NCBI GenBank assembly: GCA_007258455.2
Contig: VDFB02252616.1
Span: 121,849,394 to 121,913,393 of the forward strand
Source: Sequoia sempervirens
Lineage: Eukaryota > Streptophyta > Pinopsida > Cupressales > Cupressaceae
Length of the DNA stretch: 64,000 nt
Reading direction: 5' to 3'
The translations under genes were made by a program, and so were the position numbers. The notes beneath the pieces were generated by a model that saw nothing but the letters and a program-made list of their open reading frames with translations, made no database searches and was not told the DNA's origin. Shown one piece after another: positions 56,701-64,000 of this stretch (the stretch's first letter is position 1; every line of letters begins with the position of its first letter).

Positions 56701-56734
56701 TGCTCATCAAAAATAGCTTTTGAAATGTAAATTT

Positions 56735-57445
56735 AAATCAGTGATGTGTGATGTTCTAGTTTCCCTTTGTATCATTGAAGGTTTCAGCTATCGCTAATTG
56801 CTCTTGAATTTTGAGTATTAAATTGGTGATGATCAATGACTTCTAAGCTTTTGTTTTCATCGCTCATTGTGGATGGATGTGTGATTGTCTTGTTTAAATT
56901 GGAAATGAGTGATGAGCAGATTTCTCTTTTGTTTCGCATATCACAGATGGGTTTTAAATGTTGGTTTTTCTATTGGCGATACGCGATGCAAGTGTTCTAT
57001 GTGTTATCATTGGATTTCTTCTCATTTCTAATTGCTTGATGGTTTTATGATGGGAATTAGCGATGTGCGATGACCCTTGGTGCTTTTTATATTTTCTCCT
57101 ATTGCTCATCATGGATTCTTTCCAAGATTTGAGTTTCAAAATAGTGATGAGCAATGGAGTCATTTGTTCAAACTTTCTTTTGCTGATTTGAATTGCTCTA
57201 GTGAGTGATGTCTTTGGTGCCTTTGATTTTCATGCAGGTGCGCGTGTCTTAATTTTTTTTATCGCTTTATCTCCTATCGCTGATGTGAACTAGAGTTTGG
57301 AGAATGAATTAGCGATACGTGATGAATGATGAATGTGATCAAGGATGGGCCATAAATTCAATGGCTAAGATCTCATCGTGTAGATGCTAGCGTTGTTGAT
57401 AGGACTTGTGAAAGGTGAAATGTATCAGCGATGAGTGATGGATAC
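56735..57445 (+). repeat. Diverged minisatellite, period about 83 bp, core GCGATGNGCGATG
   Basis: The core recurs as GTGATGTGTGATG (about 56742), GTGATGATCAATG (56826), GAGTGATGAGCAG (56905), GCGATACGCGATG (56975), GCGATGTGCGATG (57060) and GTGATGAGCAATG (57143). More diverged copies are GCGATACGTGATG (57313) and GCGATGAGTGATG (57427). Neighbouring copies lie 70-85 bp apart up to 57143. Between cores, complementary words such as ATCGCTCATTGT and ATTGCTCATCATGG recur, so each unit could fold on itself. Confidence 0.65.
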
Positions 57446-57499
57446 AAAATAAAGGACAACATGGTAGCATCTTGAGGACATCGTTTAAAGAAAGAAAGA

Positions 57500-57640
57500 A
57501 AGTAGCAAACTGAAAGGGGAACTGAATTTGGAACTGCTCAGGAGTAGCGAGGAAATCCAAAATCTAAAGAAGCAGTGTGAACAGCTCCAACAAGCAATTA
57601 CAACAGCAGTTATATCAGTCGTTCACCCGGGTAAGCAAAT
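57500..57640 (+). pseudogene. Short coiled-coil exon-like stretch upstream of the unknown gene
   Basis: The frame reads LELLRSSEEIQNLKKQCEQL and QQAITTAVISVVHPG, then GTAAGC at about 57631, a good plant intron donor. It could be the 5' exon of the unknown gene at 57875, or the end of a different coding sequence. There is no ATG in the frame before it. Confidence 0.35.
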
Positions 57641-57874
57641 TTTTGTACCTCTTCCTATCCAAAATACCATGTTACGCTACTTTGAAAGGGTGGTAGGGAA
57701 TTTGGGAGGTAACTTGCTTACGATTTTTTCATTTGAGTATCTTCAATTGGGGTGATGAATATTGTGTAAAGTTTGGGAATACTTTGTTCTAAAAGTTGTG
57801 TCTTGAGTTTTTATACCTGGGTAGGTCTTTTCGATTGAGAAAATTGTAAACCCTTGTCCTACCACTTTACAAAT

Positions 57875-60800
57875 ATGAATGAGCTAGAACCTAGTGAATC
57901 TAGTATTAGATTTGAGAGGAAACCGAAGCAAAAAAATGGTTAAAAGGCTTAAAACCCAGGATGTTTCATTTGCAGTTAAGCCGGAGCCACTGGCAGCATC
58001 TAACCCTATGCCAAATACCCCTATGACATCTACTAGGTCCAGAAGTGCAAAAAAAGAGCAAGAGAGGTTCATGGATGGGGCCTCTAGAGAAGTAAAGGAG
58101 GGAGGGTCAAAAATTGGCAAGAGACCTACAAGTCAGGTTGTCATAATGACTAGGCTAATTGACAATGCTGGTGAAATTGGCGAATTGGCCTAGCCTCAAA
58201 GTGGATGGAAATTATTCCTATATGCTTTTAACAGGCATAATTCTAAGAAGTTGGCATGTTACTTATGTGGGCTCAACCTCGAGAAGCTAGAGGTACCTAA
58301 TGTGTTTGTGGAAGTGGATGTGATGATGGAGTTGGCCAGGCACTATAATAATGTTGACAGAACAATCAGGAGTGAAAACAAAGATGTAATCTTGGAGGTG
58401 ACAAGGGATAGGGTTGTGGAGATATTTGGGTTGAATCCTAATTATACTGTAAAAATTAAGTGTGGAGATCTATATTGTGAATATGAGTACAACAAATTTG
58501 CATACAGAAATAGACTACTTGTTCAGCACAAAAAGAGAAAGGACATATTTCTCCCTAAAGATATTGAGCCCTTTGAATGTGAAGAGTTTGCGGATTATTT
58601 CAGGAACACCTATTATTTCCTAAATCAAGTTTTGGCTCAAAATTCTGAGGTGAGGATAGCTCTTGACCTGTTGCTGATGATAGCGGATATACAAGCTCAT
58701 AATCGAAACATTGGTTTTGATTATACTGCCCATGTTGTTGAACAAATGCATCGGGATTTCATTAATCTGAAGAAAGAGGTTCTTCCTCTACATTTCCCAC
58801 ATTATTCTCTGATAATGCATATGCTTCTATATGAGGGTGATTATAACTGGAAAAGAAAGCTGAAATTGAGATAGAGGGACAATGAGAATAATGTTTTGCC
58901 AGTCTGAATGTGGACACATATTTGGGATCAGGATTGTCCCAATTCCAACTATTTCATGTTTGCTAATGTTGTAAGGTTTGGTTTCCTGGAAATTTTGGGT
59001 GTAGCAACTATTCACAGGCTCTCTCCAACAATTAGAAATATCATGTGCCCAAAGGATATAGAGGGATCAACTACAAAGCATAATTGGGCATATTGGTTTA
59101 TGTACTCAAGAGTATACTCTGATCAAGGCTTATGGATCTAAGGTGGTAACTCATTGCTTTCCCCTGTATGTTTCTGACCGATTAGATTTTATGGAACTAA
59201 TGTGGCAGATCAATTTTATGGATTATGAATTATTCAGAAAGCCTAGGAAGGGTACTTTGGTGAGTCCCCAATTTTCTTTTGCTTACTTTAACGTTACTAC
59301 CCCTGAAGGGTATGAGAAATTTGGAATCATGGTGAATAACCTTAGGTTACCTTTTAATGAGGTTAGGATTTTTGAACCTGAAGGATTTGTGCATGCAAAG
59401 AGAAGGGAGAAAAACTTATCAAGAATATATCACCAGTTATTGTACACATCTGATATATTGAGAAACTTGACAAGTGATGAGGTTGTTAAATCTAGAAAGA
59501 GGAAATGGACATCCATAATGGACATTGAAGAGAGCATCATAAGGATGAATGATTTATATGAGAGCCCCTATGATGTAATTGAAGATCCTTTTGAAAGAGA
59601 TTTTACAAAGCTAAGGGAATATTAAAATGGTGATTTCAAGGTAAAGGTGAAAGAGACTGCTGAGAGAGCACAAGCTCTCCTAGAACAACAACCTCAAGCT
59701 ATGGAAGTTCTAGAGTAGCCTACAAATTTCCAAGAAGTTAGTGAGGAACAAATGGCAGAACATGTGCCCGGTGATGAGGAGGTGGATAATAAATTCCCTC
59801 CCCCTAATATTGAAGAAACTCTTGATTCAGATGTTCCCCCAGATAGAATTGTTTAATGGAGATGTGATGAAAATAATGATGATGATCCCAGGATCAAGGA
59901 TTGTGATGAGTTCCTTGTAGATGATAAGTTTGTATAGTCTAAGGAATTAGAGGAATTTATGGTTCAGTAGAGGAGTAAGGAGATAAAAGAAAGGCTTGAA
60001 CAAGCAAGGGCTAGTGTTGAACCTTCTCAGCAGGAAGAGGCAGAGAAGTCAAAGGAAGAAAAAAATCAAGGCCTAGATTGCAGCTATCACTCCCGCTGAA
60101 GCTAGGAAAATTGTCACAGATAGTGGAGTCATGTTGTTGCTAGGATACACTATCACCTCAGCTATTGCATATGATGTAGTAAGAAGACACCCTTAGGTTT
60201 CAATATCAGAGGAGCGGTTTGAAGACAAGGTGTTTGGATCTGGGTATAGTTCGAGGTCGCATACACTTGGAATTTGGTCTATGGCACCCAATACTGGAAA
60301 ACATGAGGTCACTAGGCCTATTGAAGAGGTTATGGGTTCCTTGGTGGTGAAGAGATCCATAGATATAACACCTATCCAAGTAGGTAAGTTAACTAGTCAT
60401 GCTACAATGCTCAGTGTGGACACAACATGAATTTCTTAGAAGAAGTATGATTCTTTGGTGAAGGAGTATAATAAGGCCTTGGATGAGATAAACAAGATGA
60501 GAGCCACTATTCAAGTTGGACAGTCAGTGAGGAAACTATATTTTCCATCTTGTTCTTCTTCAGAATTTTCTATGTATAGGACAGGAAGACCTTGGCCTTA
60601 AGAATCATTGATTTGAATAATCAGTTAAAGAAAAAAAAGGAAAATGTCAAGAAGGCTAAATTTGAAACTGTTAAGGTGGCAAATGACATTTTTGAGGATG
60701 TATTGAAACATAGGGTAACCAATTTGGTCAACAAGTTTGATGATGTATGGGATACCTATAAGAACATTCATAAAGAAAATATAAAGTATTTGTAGGTCCA

Positions 60801-61467
60801 AGAAGCCTTCACGAATGAATGAAGCAAATGGAGTACTAGGGTAGGTTCTTTAAAAGAAATGATACCTAAAATGAAGGAAGATCTTGAGCCACCTACTAAT
60901 ATCCTTGAGATCTTGTAAACTATTGACTTGGTTAATGAGATAACAACCTTTCATGGAAAGCTTGTTGTGCAGCTCCAAAGTAAGCTGAAAGTATTCAAAG
61001 AGATAGAGGAACGCGGTATGCCTCTAATATTGAATCACAAAGGTGAGTTATAATAATTTGACATATGGAAGAGTGATTTGGGAGAAATGCTCAAATCAGC
61101 TAAGATGGCATTAACTGTGATTGATTACATCCTCCTAAATTCAAATGTTGACATGATGGTGGAGATTGAAACAAAAATGGATACTTTTGTCAAGGAGGCC
61201 CGATTTTTAATTGATGCAAGATATATCCAACATAGTGAAAAGGTGCAGAGTTTATTGGATGTCAAATGGCCTATTGAAGAGGAGTAAATCACCTGGTTAG
61301 AGAAGTATATTGAGTAGGCTTATATGGGGATGATCATAAATATGGTGAATAACATATAGGAGGGAAACAATGCATAGCCTAAAAATAATACAGATTAGGC
61401 TTTTGATAAAGTATTGCAAAAATATTGTTCTCTCCTCAACATGAAAATTGGTGGCATAAAATGTTGA
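57875..61467 (+). pseudogene. Long degenerate protein-coding region of unknown family, about 1,190 codons
   Basis: From ATG 57875 (MNELEPSESSIRFERKPKQK) to TGA 61465-61467 the plus strand stays protein-like with four frameshifts (in an A run near 57938, then near 59141, 60066 and 60570) and about twenty in-frame stops. The N-terminus is basic (TRSRSAKKEQERF). A globular part (58194-59625) has PQSGWKLFLYAFNRHNSKKL, VDRTIRSENKDVILEVTRDR, VVEIFGLNPNY and LDLLLMIADIQAHNRNIGFD. An acidic Glu/Pro-rich linker follows (59640-60060), then a part with LLLGYTITSAIAYDVVRRHP. The C-terminal third looks coiled (IIDLNNQLKKKKENVKKAKF, VTNLVNKFDDVWDTYKN). Most stops are TAG or TAA one C-to-T step from Gln. 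I do not recognise the family. It could be a retroelement accessory or gag-like gene. Confidence 0.6.
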
Positions 61468-62012
61468 TGTGGATAAATCAATTTTGTTTCTTTATTTGCT
61501 TTTCATGGTTTTTAAATTCTGCTGACTAGGTGTGCTCATGATGGACACTTTTTGGGCACATGGAGGATATTTGAAGCTATTGTAACAAACAAATGATACC
61601 TTTTAAAGGTGGGACTGGATCTTAGCAATGAGTGAAGGTTATTTGTGCCTCATGTTTATTCCCACCATCTGAGAGCTCAAGCGTAACTGAAAAAGGGAAT
61701 ATTTGTTACAACGGTTCAATAGTGTTGTGACATGTGTGCTTTTTGGCCTGAAGCTTGTTTTTCTCTTTCATTTCTAGAAGAAAGAATTCAGGGCCAGAAG
61801 TGTAGGGTTCATTGAAATACAATTGACACAGTGAATTGTAAAAAGGGAATACAGAGCATATTTTAAGTTTTTTCTTAAGTTCTAAGTCGATAGCTATGTA
61901 TGTAATTTTGATAACAGGATAGCAAATACAATATAGAATGATGCTAATTTCATGTCCATTGTCTCTCCTCTGTAATTGTTCTATGAGTTATGAATGAATA
62001 TAGTCAAGTATT
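61468..62012. other. Presumed 3' flank of the unknown gene, no feature seen
   Basis: AT-rich, without gene or repeat. It ends where a copia LTR begins; no polyadenylation site or LTR partner could be fixed. Confidence 0.4.
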
Positions 62013-62317
62013 TGTTAGTGTAATTAATATTTAATTACACTTGCATAACTTTACTTAAGTAATATTTAATTCCTTTACTTAGTTAATATTTAATTCCTAG
62101 GTTTATTAATTCTCATCCTTATCTTGTTGAGCTATCTTGTTGCTCAAGATAAGATTAAGGTTATGCATCTTTGCTTTTATAAAGAAAATCATATCTTGTA
62201 ATTAAGAATTCCTGAATAATCATATTTTGCACATCTTTATGCAATCTCTCTGCTTTTTTTTTTTTCTCTTATGTGGGAGGCTTTTCTGGTTTGCATTTCA
62301 GATCTTGGTTTCTAACA
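62013..62317 (+). repeat. 5' LTR, 305 bp
   Basis: It starts TGTTAGTGTAATTAATATTT and ends TTGGTTTCTAACA. TGTTAG/CTAACA form a perfect 6-bp terminal inverted repeat. The perfect palindrome GTGTAATTAA-TAT-TTAATTACAC lies at 62018-62040. A TATA-like TTTTATAAAG is at about 62176-62185. Confidence 0.85.
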
Positions 62318-62330
62318 TGGTATCAGAGCC
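62318..62330 (+). other. Primer-binding site (initiator-Met tRNA type)
   Basis: TGGTATCAGAGCC directly follows the LTR; this is the standard plant copia PBS. Confidence 0.92.
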
Positions 62331-64000
62331 TTGATTTGTAGCCCCTTCTCAGATTTTTTGAGAAAATCATTGCAGAGTCATTCGGGATTCCTCGAGGGAA
62401 TCATGCCTTGAGTTCATTTATGAGGCGTTTTGGATCAGATTGAGCTTCACCATTGGATTTAGAGTGTTGGAATAAGTCAGGATTGACTTTTATTTTGCAG
62501 ATTTTGGCCATCATTTGCTAGATCTGTGAGGGTTTCAAGCTGGGAGATTTTTTGCAAGTTCTGGAGGCAGCTAATTTTTCAGAACAGTTTGAGCAGAAAC
62601 GGAGGTCACCATTGCGTTCACAATGACCAAAAACCCTAAGATCACCTTTTGTTTCGTTGATTTTGGTGAAAGTTGTTTTTGAGGCAAAAAAAATTGTCTG
62701 GGGGGCCGTATAGCCTCCCCAACACGCTTCCCAATGCACGAAAATATAGAAAAAAAATTTAAAAAATGGTTTTTTCGGTTCTCGTGTCAGCGCTCCCAAT
62801 ATAAAAGCCTCCCACCCCCGGGCGGCCACCACGTGGCCACCCGCCGGCTGCTCAGGCCAGCGGCACCACCCACTGGCCGTCGGCCAGTCTGCCCCCGCGG
62901 GATCCTTCTGGCTCTACCCCGGTCACATGGAGAACCAAGGGCCCTCCGACAGCCCCTGAGGGCTTTTCAATCTGCAACCGTGCTCATATGTATGACTAGG
63001 GGCCCACGCCTAGCCTCCAACCGCAGATAGGGAATATTCCCTTTCAATAGCATATTCCTTTAACGACCATCAAATTTTTTGTAGGGGGGAGATTTTTTGC
63101 TGCGACGGCTAGATGGGCGTCAAATTTATGCTTGTGAAGTGCTAACGTCAACGTACGGCCGGCCCTCTTTGCCCCCTCCTAGACCTGAGTTTCCCTAAAG
63201 GAGTACCTTTTTTCTTTTTGGCATAACTTGAGCATACGATATCAAAATCAGGCAAACGAGATATCGCTAGAAATCTGGTTCTGAGCACTTTTTAGTGGTG
63301 TAGGTTATTTTTTATTATTTTTTTGTTTATCTTAATTTATTTCTGTTTGAATTTAGATGTTCATTTATGGCTTCCGAGCTCATAACTTTTTGCCACAATC
63401 TCTTATTTTCATCTTCTTTGTGGCGTTGGAAAGGTATTGAGGAGCTCTATTTTTCTATCCATGTAATTTTTTTTGTATCTATCTGAAGTTTATCGTTATT
63501 CCATATTTTTCCCGATGGGTGTTGTGGAGATTACTTGGATGTTTTGGTAGTTGGAAAGGTGAAACTTGAATATTTGCACTTCATTTCAGTACCACATCAT
63601 CTTATTTTATATTTATGCATGTTTAGCATTCTTTCCTTTTACAATAATTGGGTTATTGTAATAAATGAACTGAGATAAAGTTCCATTAGGAGGGTTTCTT
63701 GCATAATAATCTGATTAGAGTGTGCATGCACTTTGATCTCCATATTCATCTCTATTTGTTGACAACTTGCATGGGTTATCTAGTTTCTTAGTTTCTTTTG
63801 GCCACATTCTTGCTCTTGCTTGACACATATCAGATTCATCGGTTCACACTTTAGATTGAGAGTTTATGTTTCTTGATCCACATTGGTTCAGATCTTTCTC
63901 AGTTTGAGGTCCATGTTTTTATGGTTAATGTTCCAGAGTCTTCATGGTACTCCTTCCCATGGAAGAGTTTTAGTCACAGTTTGGAATCGGCATTGAGATA
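62331..64000 (+). other. Leader of the copia element, with a GC-rich block
   Basis: No gag or other domain is seen. Bases 62800-62960 are strongly GC-rich (CCCCCGGGCGGCCACCACGT, GGCCACCCGCCGGCTGC) with self-complementary words around CCACGTGG and GGCCAG-CTGGCC. The open frame there (62734-63030) lacks a recognisable product. From 63050 to the end the sequence is AT-rich again. Confidence 0.5.

Larger units (their letters stand above)
62013..64000 (+). mobile_element. Copia-type element, 5' part only, runs off the window
   Basis: The 305-bp LTR is followed by a canonical PBS and at least 1.67 kb of leader. No gag is reached before the window ends, so the class is inferred from the PBS and the short LTR. 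Confidence 0.75.

Noticed and set aside
62319..62330. A tRNA gene at the TGGTATCAGAGCC site
   Set aside because: Only the 3'-complementary primer-site word is present directly after an LTR; no cloverleaf follows.

Overview
The window is nuclear DNA from a plant with a large, repeat-rich genome. It is AT-rich and consists almost wholly of nested LTR retrotransposons, L1-type LINEs with plant-style RNase H domains, and decayed subtilase gene fragments. It also holds telomere-like CCCTAA repeats. A conifer or another large-genome seed plant fits, but the species cannot be fixed from sequence alone. No intact host gene was found. Almost every coding region carries in-frame stops and frameshifts, so most calls are pseudogenes or parts of mobile elements.

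Layout from left to right. A 5'-truncated LINE (15-3600) lies between 14-bp target-site duplications, next to the C-terminal part of a subtilase pseudogene (3797-4335, minus). A telomere-like degenerate tract (4336-5349) is split by a complete Ty3/gypsy Tat-type element (5350-24449) and resumes at 24450-24670. The gypsy element has 1283/1284-bp LTRs, a perfect 5-bp duplication ATTCC, a PBS and a PPT. It encodes gag, protease, a G-patch, reverse transcriptase, two RNase H domains and integrase, and it carries an antisense ORF with a plant mobile domain. A minus-strand retroposon (24695-26066) and a minus-strand LINE 3' half (26107-28727) follow. Next comes an AT-rich unclassified block that opens with an LTR-like TGTAACACCCCG end (28728-33244). 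A minus-strand gypsy remnant (33245-38218) has six copies of a 34-bp imperfect palindrome in its 5' region. A copia 3' end with a 1.9-kb LTR occupies 38219-40797.

From 40.8 to 53.35 kb lies a second subtilase pseudogene on the minus strand. Its propeptide and N-terminal catalytic exons (52.8-53.35 kb), middle exon (51.4-51.96 kb) and PA-region exon (40.8-41.2 kb) are separated by a non-autonomous LTR element (41507-51425, minus). That element is itself interrupted by a nearly full-length LINE (42171-48258) with ORF1 and ORF2 overlapping at ATGA.

The right end has a microsatellite, a probable copia 3' LTR (about 55339-55993, minus), and a diverged minisatellite of about 83 bp period (56.7-57.45 kb). 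It is followed by a long degenerate coding region of unknown family (57875-61467, about 1,190 codons). Last is the 5' LTR, PBS and leader of another copia element that runs off the window (62013-64000).

The strongest leads for something not well described are three: the unknown gene at 57.9-61.5 kb with the minisatellite before it, the 34-bp palindromes in the minus gypsy remnant, and the antisense mobile-domain ORF of the young gypsy element.
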